Positions 56,648-64,000 of a DNA stretch of 64,000 nt are shown here, one piece after another; within the stretch, counting starts at the first letter, position 1, and the number at the start of each line of letters is the position of its first letter. Where the stretch lies: the NCBI GenBank assembly GCA_963706905.1, contig CAVPNY010000012.1, positions 620,001 through 684,000 of the forward strand, read 5' to 3'. Source of the stretch: CAVPNY01 sp963706905. Its GTDB lineage: Bacteria > Chloroflexota > Anaerolineae > Anaerolineales > UBA4823. The notes under the pieces were generated by a model, which was not told where the DNA came from, ran no database searches, and worked only from the letters and a program-made list of their open reading frames with translations. The position numbers and the translations under genes were made by a program.

Positions 56648-57729
56648 ACCACCGAATTACGCTCAATGTAGAGCAGATCACAAAGTCGTACATTGATAAA
56701 AAGGTGCTCGAGGGAATTACCTTTGATGTGGCTGAAGGTGAAGTAATTGCCTTACTTGGACCAAGTGGGTGTGGGAAATCGACACTATTATTCCTGATCG
56801 CCGGCCTTGAAAAACCAGATCAAGGTACCATTTCCTGGCAAGGGCATGATCTAGCTGGGATTCCATCGCACCGGAGAAATTTCGGATTAATGTTTCAAGA
56901 TTATGCACTCTTCCCTCATATGAATGTATCTGAGAATATTGCTTTCGGATTGCAGATGGATGGTAAAGAACAGCAATTCATCCGAGATCGGGTAAGTGAA
57001 GTACTGGATCTCGTTAACTTGAGGGGATATGAACAGCGCGAAACCAGCACACTCTCAGGAGGAGAAGCACAACGCGTAGCGCTCGCCCGGGCACTAGCGC
57101 CCCAACCAGATCTGCTAATGCTCGACGAACCCCTGGGTTCGATCGATCGGACATTAAGAGAGCGATTGCTAACTGAATTAAGCCACATCCTTCGCCAACT
57201 CAGACAGACTGCAATTTACGTAACTCATGACCAGGAAGAAGCCTTCGCGATCTCTGACCGGGTAGTTTTACTTCGGGATGGACATGTCCAACAGATCGGA
57301 GAGCCCCGGAGTATTTACCAACGCCCATCTTCCCGTTTTGTGGCAGAATTTCTCGGCTTGACCAATTTCATACCTGGGGCAGTTAAAACATCATTTGGGG
57401 AACCATTCGTATCGACTTCAATCGGCGACTTCCCGATAAATTCTGGGTATCAAGGTGAAGTTACAATCCTGTTCCACCCAAATGGGGTAACCATAGGTAC
57501 AAAAGAGAATTTTCAGCTCGCGGGGAGGATAGTAAATATAACTTTCCGAGGAAACACTTGCCGCGTGACGGTTGACATATCCAGTCAATTACTCAATTTC
57601 GATTTTCTTTCTAATGAAGCAATTAATAAGATCGGGGAGACCATATATCTCAATTTCGATCCCGCTCGAACTCTCCATGTCTTCCAGGATCCCTTCAACC
57701 CATCAACCGCTAATCCTGGCCTGGAATGA
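56644..57729 (+). CDS. thiQ: ABC transporter ATP-binding protein (ThiQ-like, with extended C-terminus)
   Basis: The 361-residue ATPase has Walker A GPSGCGKST, the Q-loop, signature LSGGEAQRV, Walker B LLMLDEPLGSID and the switch His in VTHDQEEAF. A regulatory TOBE-like domain follows from about residue 245, so it is longer than E. coli ThiQ and more like PotA/FutC. The start is a TTG overlapping the permease stop (TTGA). Context makes it the ATPase for thiamine uptake. Confidence 0.9.
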   Translation: MNHRITLNVEQITKSYIDKKVLEGITFDVAEGEVIALLGPSGCGKSTLLFLIAGLEKPDQGTISWQGHDLAGIPSHRRNFGLMFQDYALFPHMNVSENIAFGLQMDGKEQQFIRDRVSEVLDLVNLRGYEQRETSTLSGGEAQRVALARALAPQPDLLMLDEPLGSIDRTLRERLLTELSHILRQLRQTAIYVTHDQEEAFAISDRVVLLRDGHVQQIGEPRSIYQRPSSRFVAEFLGLTNFIPGAVKTSFGEPFVSTSIGDFPINSGYQGEVTILFHPNGVTIGTKENFQLAGRIVNITFRGNTCRVTVDISSQLLNFDFLSNEAINKIGETIYLNFDPARTLHVFQDPFNPSTANPGLE

Positions 57730-57790
57730 AACATCATGTACCTTTCCTTCTTCCACCAAACACGCCACCTTGGATTAACATTTGATCACC

Positions 57791-58255
57791 ATGGATGTCA
57801 TCAAACTTAATCATCTTGGGCAAGAAACCTGGCGATATTCAGGCAAAGTATTGAAGCAGACCCCCTCTCTTATAGTATTGGAGGCATTTTTTGATCGCGA
57901 GAAAACGCTAGTGGGGGATCTGGTTCTAATGCGAGGGGATAGATTTATTGAGTATTACTATAACGACCGATGGTACAACATTTTCGAAATCCAAGATCTC
58001 ACCAATCACCATATTAAGGGATGGTACTGCAATATCAGCTACCCGGCTGTTTTCTCAACCAGATGTGTGACATATCAAGACTTAGCTTTAGATTTATTGG
58101 TATACCCGACTGGTCAACAAGTCGTCTTGGATCAGGATGAATTCGAATCTTTACCGCTAGCGCCATTAGATCGAAACAAGGCGCGCAAATCCTTGAATGA
58201 ATTACAGCGAATATTTCAACAAGGACAAATTACCCAGGGAGGCTGGGATGGATGA
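57791..58255 (+). CDS. DUF402 domain protein
   Basis: The 154-residue protein has the DUF402 pattern: RFIEYYYNDRWYNIFEIQ, GWYCNISYPA and YQDLALDLLVYP. Related proteins include nucleoside diphosphate phosphatases and a domain fused to RNase E/G-like proteins. The ATG at 57791 was preferred to a TTG nine bases upstream. It follows thiQ by about 60 bases and may belong to the same transcript. Confidence 0.85.
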   Translation: MDVIKLNHLGQETWRYSGKVLKQTPSLIVLEAFFDREKTLVGDLVLMRGDRFIEYYYNDRWYNIFEIQDLTNHHIKGWYCNISYPAVFSTRCVTYQDLALDLLVYPTGQQVVLDQDEFESLPLAPLDRNKARKSLNELQRIFQQGQITQGGWDG

Positions 58256-58290
58256 TAAGGCAGCACCAGCACCAGCTTTGAGATTGGCAA

Positions 58291-58515
58291 TTACATCACG
58301 AGGAGACTGGCCACTCCACTGATCTGGTATAGAACATCTCGAAAGATATCAACGATGATATCTCCCAACCAAAAATAGAAAACTGCCACCGAGCCACAGC
58401 AACAACACAGGACTACTAAAATAACAATCCCAATAATCAAGCCAGTCCGGGACTTCTTTGGCTGATCAAGGGGTGTAATCGGCGTTTCGATTTGTGAATC
58501 CATCTTCAGCTCCAT
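58291..58515 (-). CDS. Small single-pass membrane protein of unknown function
   Basis: The 74-residue protein has a proline- and lysine-containing N-terminus, one membrane segment at about 25-50 with four consecutive Cys (CCCC), and a short hydrophobic tail. I recognise no family. A cysteine run of this kind suggests lipidation, metal binding or simply a membrane feature. It is 24 bases downstream of the DUF4126 gene. Confidence 0.55.
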   Translation of the reverse strand: MELKMDSQIETPITPLDQPKKSRTGLIIGIVILVVLCCCCGSVAVFYFWLGDIIVDIFRDVLYQISGVASLLVM

Positions 58516-58539
58516 TTGAATGAGAATAGATCGTTGAGA

Positions 58540-59118
58540 TTAGGAAACCTGTCTCAATCGATCCCGGTTTGCCCGGTGCCAGAGGAAATAAACCACCCAG
58601 GCTGTGACCAATATAAAGATGAAGGTCAGGACAATCGGAACGACCACAGCTATAAGCGACACGATGACAGCTAACAAGTCTTCAGCCATGCTGACTGGAA
58701 CATTGCCCACTCCGCCCGTCGTGGCAGTTACTGCTGGACGCACTGCAGCCGATTTCACCGCATGTACCCCACCAGCAACCAGCAATCCAGCAGATAAGGC
58801 AAGTACTGGATGGATATCAGTGATTACCTTAGCGCTAGCCGCAAAGACAACCGCCCCTGCAACAGGGCGGACGACAGTCTGGATGATGTCATTGACGTGG
58901 TTGACAGCGGGAAACTTATCCGCGAAGAACTCGACCAGGGAGAGCACAATCAAGAGGCCGAGAACCCACCAACTAGTCAATGTATCCCAAGGTGTTCCCA
59001 GCTCGATCAAATTGGTATAACGGGCAACCAAACCAATGACCAATAGGGGAATGTAAGCATTCAAGCCAGCACTTGCCGATAAACCAAATGCAGCCAGAAT
59101 ACCCGTTAATAGTTCCAT
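58540..59118 (-). CDS. DUF4126 membrane protein
   Basis: The 192-residue protein starts with the family signature ILAAFGLSASAGLNAYIPLL and has about five or six membrane segments, with VEFFADKFPAVNHVNDIIQT between them. The function of DUF4126 proteins is unknown. GGAGG lies just before the ATG. Confidence 0.88.
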   Translation of the reverse strand: MELLTGILAAFGLSASAGLNAYIPLLVIGLVARYTNLIELGTPWDTLTSWWVLGLLIVLSLVEFFADKFPAVNHVNDIIQTVVRPVAGAVVFAASAKVITDIHPVLALSAGLLVAGGVHAVKSAAVRPAVTATTGGVGNVPVSMAEDLLAVIVSLIAVVVPIVLTFIFILVTAWVVYFLWHRANRDRLRQVS

Positions 59119-59170
59119 GATTTCCTCCTACTAAAAACCTTTCCTAAAAAACTAAATCCGAACGATCCTT

Positions 59171-59990
59171 TTATCCAAGATGAAAACCATCCCAGGTACC
59201 CGTTAAGAAATAACGAAACCAATCTAATAGGACAATCTGGATAAGAGCTAATCCGAAGCCACCTATTAATGGGACAATCAGTTCCTTAAAACTATTATAC
59301 CTGTTTTCACGTTTGAGGACTACCAGCCACAACATGGTATAAACCAGAGTCAAAAGCACCAAAACTCCGGCAGCGCTGATAATAGCGAGTGGATAGAGCA
59401 ATATTGGATTCTCCGTTAATATTTAATAAGTCCAATATAAAACCAAAAAAGACAAGAATTCCCAATTCTCTTAAGCCTTGGATGGCTGGTCGCGGATCTG
59501 CGCGCTGCCATACAGAGGCATTGAACGCCGGGAAAAGTGCGGCAGCAATAACCAGCCCCATTCCTGTACCAGTGATCAAACGCAAGAAGTTATTCGGAGT
59601 GTATAACTGCGGCGCATCGGGAAAAAGACTTATGAATGAATTAATACCATCGATGGCAAAGGTTAACAGGAAAATGCCCAAGACAAGAATCACTTTTTTT
59701 GGAGGCGATCCCATTCGACGAGGTGAGATAATCGCCTGACAGGCCAAACCAAGCATTGCTCCCAGGTACATCCCACTACATCGGGCACACAATGGCATTT
59801 GGCGTTCTCCAAGATGAAATGACCTCAAATCTATCCGGTGGCAGACAGCATAGCCTATCGCATCCGCTTTCCCCATCAGGCCCGCCGGTGTGTTGAGCAA
59901 CCACGCGAAGATGATAAGAATAACTGGAATAAGAACTATCCATGTAATAAATGGCTGGCGATGGCGTAGTAGTTGATTGGTTGTCTGCAT
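59171..59990 (-). CDS. DUF2085 membrane protein, frameshifted
   Basis: The first part (from 59990) has ICHRI-type signature AVCHRIDLRSFHLGERQMPLCARCSGMYLGA, with the conserved Cys residues of DUF2085, and several membrane segments. At about 59405-59425 the reading switches one frame; the rest, LLYPLAIISAAGVLVLL to FHLG at 59171, completes the membrane domain. Each fragment alone is too short for the family. The shift is again one extra base. Function unknown. Confidence 0.78.
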
Positions 59991-60099
59991 TGTTTCCTAG
60001 ATTATAGAGGTTTACCTGCGTTATCACAAGCGATGTTGGCAAAGTAAATCAAATCAGGTATGATTGACAGTCAACGTGATCGATTGGAGGCTATATAAA

Positions 60100-61338
60100 G
60101 TGAAAATAAAAATTCTCGCGGTTTCGTTCGGAGTCGGCCTGATATTAAGTGGTTGTAGCGTATTAGGCCTCGCACAACCGACGGCAACCCCAACCACCAT
60201 TCCTAGCGCTACTCCCACTTTAACAGATACGCCAACCCTGACACCAATCCCCCCCACAGTTACACCAACTCCAACGCCAACAATCACCTTGACGCCAACT
60301 CCGGATTATCCTTTACAAGGTTATGGTCCAACCAATTTCCCGGTCAATATCAATCCTTTGACTGGCCTGAAAGTTAATGATCCAGCATTTCTTGAACGTC
60401 GCCCGGTAGCTATCAAAGTGAACATTGTCCCGCGCGAGCCTACTCGACCTCCATGGGGGCTCTCAGTTGCTGATATCGTTTATGAGTTTTATCATAACGA
60501 TGGCTATACTCAATTCCATAGCATCTTTTTGGGCGAAGCTAGCACAGAAGTTGGTCCGATCCGCTCAGCCCGCCTGCCAGATGATTACTTGATCCGCATG
60601 TACAAGAGTATTTTTGCTTACGGAAGCGCGGATCCAACGATCAACTACCGACTGTTCGGTGCAGATTACAGCAATCGATTAATATTAGAAGGTGGTCGGA
60701 GGGGCCTGTGTCCTCCAACAGACACGACCCCGCTTTGCCGTTTCGATCCCAACGGGTACGACTTGCTCCTGGGTGGCACCGAGGAGATCCATGCATTCGC
60801 CCAATCTCAAGGCATTGACGACACCCGCCAGAACCTGGAGGGAACTTTCTTCTTACTTCAGACGCCCGAAACAGGTAAGTCTGGTAAACAGGTTACCATT
60901 CGTTACTCCGGCGATAGTTATAACCGCTGGGATTATGATCTCGCGACAGGAAAATACTTCCGTTCTCAAGATAATGTTTATGATCTTGGCAGCGGTGAAG
61001 AGTTCGCTCCATTGATTGATCGGGTGAACAATGAGAAGGTATCCGCTGAGAATGTCATCATCCTTTTGATGACCCATTCATATTATCGGAAACCACCTTC
61101 TGAGATTGTCGATATCCAATTTCAAGGCACCGGCAAGGCTTATGCTTTCCACGATGGCAATGTTTACGATTTGCAATGGAATATCCCAACGGTCGGGAGT
61201 ATGATCACACTAACCTTTCCAGATGGATCGAGCTACCCATTCAAACCGGGTAATACCTGGTTCCAGGTTGTAGGGCAGTATTCGACTGTAAGTGAACCGG
61301 AAATGGGTTCTTGGCGCTTCGATTTTCTCATGCCTTAA
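60100..61338 (+). CDS. DUF3048 lipoprotein (YerB-like)
   Basis: The protein has a lipoprotein signal ending LSGC (Cys at about 19), a Thr/Pro repeat linker, and the DUF3048 domain pair. Landmarks: NPLTGLKVNDP, RRPVAIKVN, SVADIVYEFY, GPIRSARLPDDY and the end FKPGNTWFQVVG. The GTG at 60100 has GGAGG nine bases upstream; an ATG at 60064 lacks one. Role unknown. A paralogue follows at 61467. Confidence 0.88.
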   Translation: MKIKILAVSFGVGLILSGCSVLGLAQPTATPTTIPSATPTLTDTPTLTPIPPTVTPTPTPTITLTPTPDYPLQGYGPTNFPVNINPLTGLKVNDPAFLERRPVAIKVNIVPREPTRPPWGLSVADIVYEFYHNDGYTQFHSIFLGEASTEVGPIRSARLPDDYLIRMYKSIFAYGSADPTINYRLFGADYSNRLILEGGRRGLCPPTDTTPLCRFDPNGYDLLLGGTEEIHAFAQSQGIDDTRQNLEGTFFLLQTPETGKSGKQVTIRYSGDSYNRWDYDLATGKYFRSQDNVYDLGSGEEFAPLIDRVNNEKVSAENVIILLMTHSYYRKPPSEIVDIQFQGTGKAYAFHDGNVYDLQWNIPTVGSMITLTFPDGSSYPFKPGNTWFQVVGQYSTVSEPEMGSWRFDFLMP

Positions 61339-61368
61339 TTGCAAATCTTAAGATTAAGTTTTTACAAA

Positions 61369-61393
61369 AAGGGCGGGTTTTTATCCCGCCCTT
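61369..61393. repeat. Inverted repeat between the two DUF3048 genes, possible weak terminator
   Basis: AAGGGCGGG and CCCGCCCTT form a 9-bp stem around a 7-base T-rich loop. There is no U-tract on the plus strand after it, so efficient termination is doubtful. It lies 30 bases after the first DUF3048 stop. Confidence 0.5.
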
Positions 61394-61466
61394 ACGATTC
61401 TGTAGGCTTAAGTTCCCAGGAATTCAGGTATGATCAAAACGGATTTTATTTGCACAGAAACAGATT

Positions 61467-62594
61467 ATGGCAATCCGTTTTGTTTTTCGATGGATTTTGT
61501 TCCTGGCACTAGTTGGGCTGCTGATCAGCATCAAAGTAATCCCTTCACGCGCCAACGAACTAGAGATTCCAACTAACTCTTCCCCGTTTCAGCTTAACCC
61601 TTTAACTGGGCAATCGGTCGCCGACCCAAGTCGCCTGGATCGACGACCGATTGCAATAAAGATCTCAAATTATCCACGTTCAGTGCGGCCTCAATCTGGT
61701 CTCTCAAAAGCTGATCTCGTCTATGAATATTACCTTGAACGCGGCGTCACACGTTTCATAGGTGTATTTTATGGAGAAGATGCAGAGAAAGCTGGCCCAA
61801 TTCGTTCTGCCCGGTTTTTTGACGAATATATATTTCGTATGTATCAGGCATTTTTTGTGTTTGGGAACGCTGATGATCGCGTAATGGATTATTTCTTGAC
61901 CTTGGGCAGACCCATCGTCAACCGTTTCATTCTTGAAATGGATCAGGACAGAACGATCAATTGCCATCCTGGTTTAATAGCCCGACTTTGCCGGGATGGA
62001 GCTATTCCCGGTTACCAAAACCTATTTGCCAATACCGCCGCACTCTCCCAGGACACCATCTTGCGCGGGATCGATAACAGCCGTCAGGATTTAAGTGGAA
62101 TGGTTTTTCAACTAGCTCCTCCACCAGGGGGTGAACCAGGCGCAATGTTAGACCTAAATTATTCACAGTTTATTTATAGCCGCTGGCTCTTCGATGATGC
62201 CAGCAATCAATACCTTCGTTTTCAAGACTTTCAGGACAGTTTTACGCCCGAAGATAGGAAATATACCTTCCTTGAGGATCATCTAACAGAACAGGCTATA
62301 ACCGCAGACAATGTTGCTGTCTTATTCGTATCCCATTCATATTATACGAAGACCAACACAACTGAGATTGTCGAAATCCACCTTACTGGATTTGGTGATG
62401 CCATCTTATTTCGCGATGGAAAAGCATACCCTGCGATATGGATTAAACCCAATAATGGTTTATTGAGCCTGTATTCTATCCAGGGAACACCTTTACCCTT
62501 CAAGCCGGGCACTACGTTCTTTCAGGTAATGGGGGAGAGCAGTTACAGAGCGCAAAGTCAAGGTTACTGGCAATTCGATTTCAAGATTCCCTGA
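61467..62594 (+). CDS. DUF3048 protein with signal peptide or membrane anchor
   Basis: This 375-residue protein has a hydrophobic N-terminus (about 8-25) without a lipobox, then the same domain order as the upstream paralogue: NPLTGQSVADP, RRPIAIKISN, SKADLVYEYYLE, GPIRSARFFDEY and FKPGTTFFQVMG. It lacks the Thr/Pro linker. The pair probably arose by duplication. Function unknown. Confidence 0.87.
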   Translation: MAIRFVFRWILFLALVGLLISIKVIPSRANELEIPTNSSPFQLNPLTGQSVADPSRLDRRPIAIKISNYPRSVRPQSGLSKADLVYEYYLERGVTRFIGVFYGEDAEKAGPIRSARFFDEYIFRMYQAFFVFGNADDRVMDYFLTLGRPIVNRFILEMDQDRTINCHPGLIARLCRDGAIPGYQNLFANTAALSQDTILRGIDNSRQDLSGMVFQLAPPPGGEPGAMLDLNYSQFIYSRWLFDDASNQYLRFQDFQDSFTPEDRKYTFLEDHLTEQAITADNVAVLFVSHSYYTKTNTTEIVEIHLTGFGDAILFRDGKAYPAIWIKPNNGLLSLYSIQGTPLPFKPGTTFFQVMGESSYRAQSQGYWQFDFKIP

Positions 62595-62896
62595 TTGACC
62601 ACATTAATAAAATCAACATCCGTCCACCCTGGAAATTAGCTGCATGATTTCCAGTAATGCGAACTGTAGTGAATCACGAAAATTTCCAGTTCTTTCAGCT
62701 TGAGTGATATCTGTAAAATTTAGGATGTATACAGTCGGCGGAGGTTAGGGATGTTTGGGTTGGCTTCGTCTGCTAAATACCCCCCATTTTCACATTCAAC
62801 TCTGTATCTTCTAATAATCTAATCAGTTTACGTAGATAGTTCTGGTAATATAATAAAAATAATCACAATCATTTAGCATTTCAACAGGAGAATAAT
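62595..62896 (+). promoter_or_regulatory. Intergenic region with a probable promoter at 62827-62854
   Basis: This 302-base gap holds no gene that I can support. TTTACG (62827-62832) and a perfect TATAAT (62849-62854) are separated by 16 bases, about 40 bases before the next ATG. CAGGAG at about 62886-62891 is the ribosome binding site of that gene. Confidence 0.5.
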
Positions 62897-63715
62897 ATGT
62901 TAAGAAAAATCATCGGCATTGCTCTCATAATCGCTGCGATTATCGGCTTGATCCTCAGTGTCGGGGGGATTATTGGTTTCTGGATGGCCAGGCAGCCGAT
63001 AAACGCTGGCATATCAAACACCCTTGACATGCTCCTGACCACGCTTGAGGCAACTTCGTCCGGTCTAAAAGTGGCTGAAGATACCCTGACCTCAGCTGTC
63101 TCGTCCGTTTCCAATTTGGAAGAGACTATTCAAACAGCCAGTAAGACCGTTGGAGATACCGTTCCACTCATCGATTCTTTATCTCTCCTATTGGCTGAGA
63201 AATTACCAACCTCGATTAGCTCAGTTCAGACTGCTCTGACCTCCGCACAATCATCCGCCAAAACCCTCGAAGATACACTCAGAGTCATCTCAGCTATCCC
63301 ATTCCTGCCGATGGAACCTTATAACCCAGATTCACCTCTACCTGATGCACTCGGCGAGGTCGTCACGAGTCTCGACCCAATTCCCCAATCACTGATCGAC
63401 ATGGAGAAATCCTTAACCACCAGCCAGGGAAACTTGACGGAGATCTCAACCCAGGTGAGCACAATCTCAAAGGATGTTGGCGCACTCCGCACGACATTGA
63501 ACGATACAAAGAAGGTCCTTACTCAATACCAAGGCGTCCTAACCACCCTAGAAGGACAAATTAGCACTGTGAAGGCAAACATCGCAAACATTTTAAACAT
63601 TGTGGCCTGGGTAGTAACCATCTTCTTGATTTGGCTTGGTCTAGCTCAAATCGGCCTTCTTACCCAGGGATTGGAGATGGTCGGAGTGGATATCGAAGGC
63701 GAGCAGAAGAAGTAA
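62897..63715 (+). CDS. Membrane protein with long periplasmic-type coiled coil
   Basis: This 272-residue protein has a membrane segment at about 5-30, a Ser/Thr-rich coiled-coil region at about 45-230 with regular hydrophobic spacing, and a second membrane segment at about 236-258. I do not recognise a family. The layout resembles small scaffolding or sensor-like membrane proteins. It is monocistronic, with its own promoter and terminator. Confidence 0.6.
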   Translation: MLRKIIGIALIIAAIIGLILSVGGIIGFWMARQPINAGISNTLDMLLTTLEATSSGLKVAEDTLTSAVSSVSNLEETIQTASKTVGDTVPLIDSLSLLLAEKLPTSISSVQTALTSAQSSAKTLEDTLRVISAIPFLPMEPYNPDSPLPDALGEVVTSLDPIPQSLIDMEKSLTTSQGNLTEISTQVSTISKDVGALRTTLNDTKKVLTQYQGVLTTLEGQISTVKANIANILNIVAWVVTIFLIWLGLAQIGLLTQGLEMVGVDIEGEQKK

Positions 63716-63763
63716 ATAGGGACAGATATTCCCCCTGCATTAAGCTAGGATACTAGAATTTAG

Positions 63764-63797
63764 AAAGGTGGCCGGGAAAAGAAACCCAGCCACCTTT
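63764..63797. terminator. Bidirectional terminator between the coiled-coil gene and aconitase
   Basis: AAAGGTGGC and GCCACCTTT form a perfect 9-bp stem, extended by GGG/CCC inside with one mismatch. It lies between convergent genes. U-tracts are short. Confidence 0.7.
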
Positions 63798-63818
63798 ATT
63801 GTTCAAGGATATAACTGG

Positions 63819-64000
63819 TTAAGACAGCATGCGGCGGATGACTGTCTGCAGAATACCGCCATTCCGGTAATATTCTACTTCCATCCGTGTGTCCAATCGC
63901 GCGATCACCTGAAACTCAATTTTGTTAGCATTCCCACCGTCTGCAATCACGGTCAATCTACTTAATGGTTGAATCGAATCATGCAGACCGAGAATCTGAA
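63819..64000 (-). CDS. acnA: Aconitate hydratase, C-terminal part (5' end outside window)
   Basis: The frame ending at 63819 reads ILGLHDSIQPLSRLTV, ADGGNANKIEFQVIARLDT and then EVEYYRNGGILQTVIRRML before the stop. The last segment is the characteristic C-terminus of AcnA-type aconitases. The frame runs open to the window edge. It is convergent with the coiled-coil gene. Confidence 0.88.
   Translation of the reverse strand, partial: QILGLHDSIQPLSRLTVIADGGNANKIEFQVIARLDTRMEVEYYRNGGILQTVIRRMLS

Noticed and set aside
62595..62896. Riboswitch or small RNA in the gap before the coiled-coil gene
   Set aside because: Apart from promoter-like boxes I saw no conserved aptamer element or strong hairpin.
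1..64000. CRISPR array
   Set aside because: I found no series of short direct repeats with regular spacers and no cas gene. The repeats seen are IS ends and target duplications.

Overview
The window looks like a chromosomal segment of a member of the Chloroflexota, most likely class Anaerolineae. This is inferred from the gene content: coenzyme F420 biosynthesis with F420-dependent enzymes, very long multi-GAF histidine kinases, lipoproteins with Thr/Pro-rich linkers after the lipobox, DUF3048, DUF4388, DUF1385 and DUF1361 proteins, and a GSI-type glutamine synthetase. No marker gene was compared, so the placement is an inference.

Region 1 (1-19,112, all minus strand) is a dense run of genes, many overlapping or a few bases apart. 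It encodes XdhD/YgfN-like molybdenum hydroxylases (2Fe-2S domain fused to the Mo-binding domain), three separate FAD subunits, an XdhC-type cofactor chaperone, an SsnA-like amidohydrolase, a CBS-containing Mn pyrophosphatase, a NUDIX hydrolase, a Cys-based phosphatase and a hotdog thioesterase. Interleaved with these is the F420 tail-assembly pathway (cofC, cofD, cofE and a stand-alone FbiB-C-type reductase) with its users (NADPH:F420 oxidoreductase, an LLM-class oxidoreductase and a PPOX-type protein). FO synthase is not in the window. A divergent MOSC gene lies across a 21-bp palindrome.

Region 2 (19.4-35.4 kb) is mostly housekeeping: M20 peptidase, DUF1385 protein, YjbQ, an esterase, queF and a queuosine-precursor transporter, glnA, a winged-helix protein, a decayed transposase, a tRNA-Sec gene with a clear promoter, a site-2 protease, a LysM lipoprotein, a TPR protein, a GAF/PAS histidine kinase and an FmdB zinc ribbon. 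Region 3 (35.5-48.5 kb) follows a tRNA-Asn and is a co-directional signalling cluster. It holds a DUF4388 protein, a CvnD/MglA-like small GTPase, twin alpha/beta hydrolases (one without its nucleophile), a left-handed beta-helix protein, a receiver with a degenerate GGDEF domain, a 2,370-residue histidine kinase with about ten GAF domains, and a single-domain receiver.

Region 4 (48.5-52.9 kb) is three insertion sequences nested in one another; their ends and target duplications can be read exactly, so the order of insertion can be reconstructed. Region 5 (52.9-57.7 kb) is a thiamine locus: a consensus promoter directly against the IS island, a TPP riboswitch with a hairpin that covers the ribosome binding site, thiamine pyrophosphokinase, and an ABC transporter whose binding protein and permease are frameshifted. 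Region 6 (57.8-64 kb) holds small membrane proteins (DUF4126, DUF2085), a DUF402 protein, two DUF3048 proteins, a coiled-coil membrane protein and the 3' end of an aconitase gene.

Nine genes or gene parts are broken by shifts of the same sign (one extra base). In five of the nine the extra base can be placed as an added A inside a GA(C/G)TC site. This points to a common cause, most simply a base-calling artefact at a modified motif, rather than independent gene decay.
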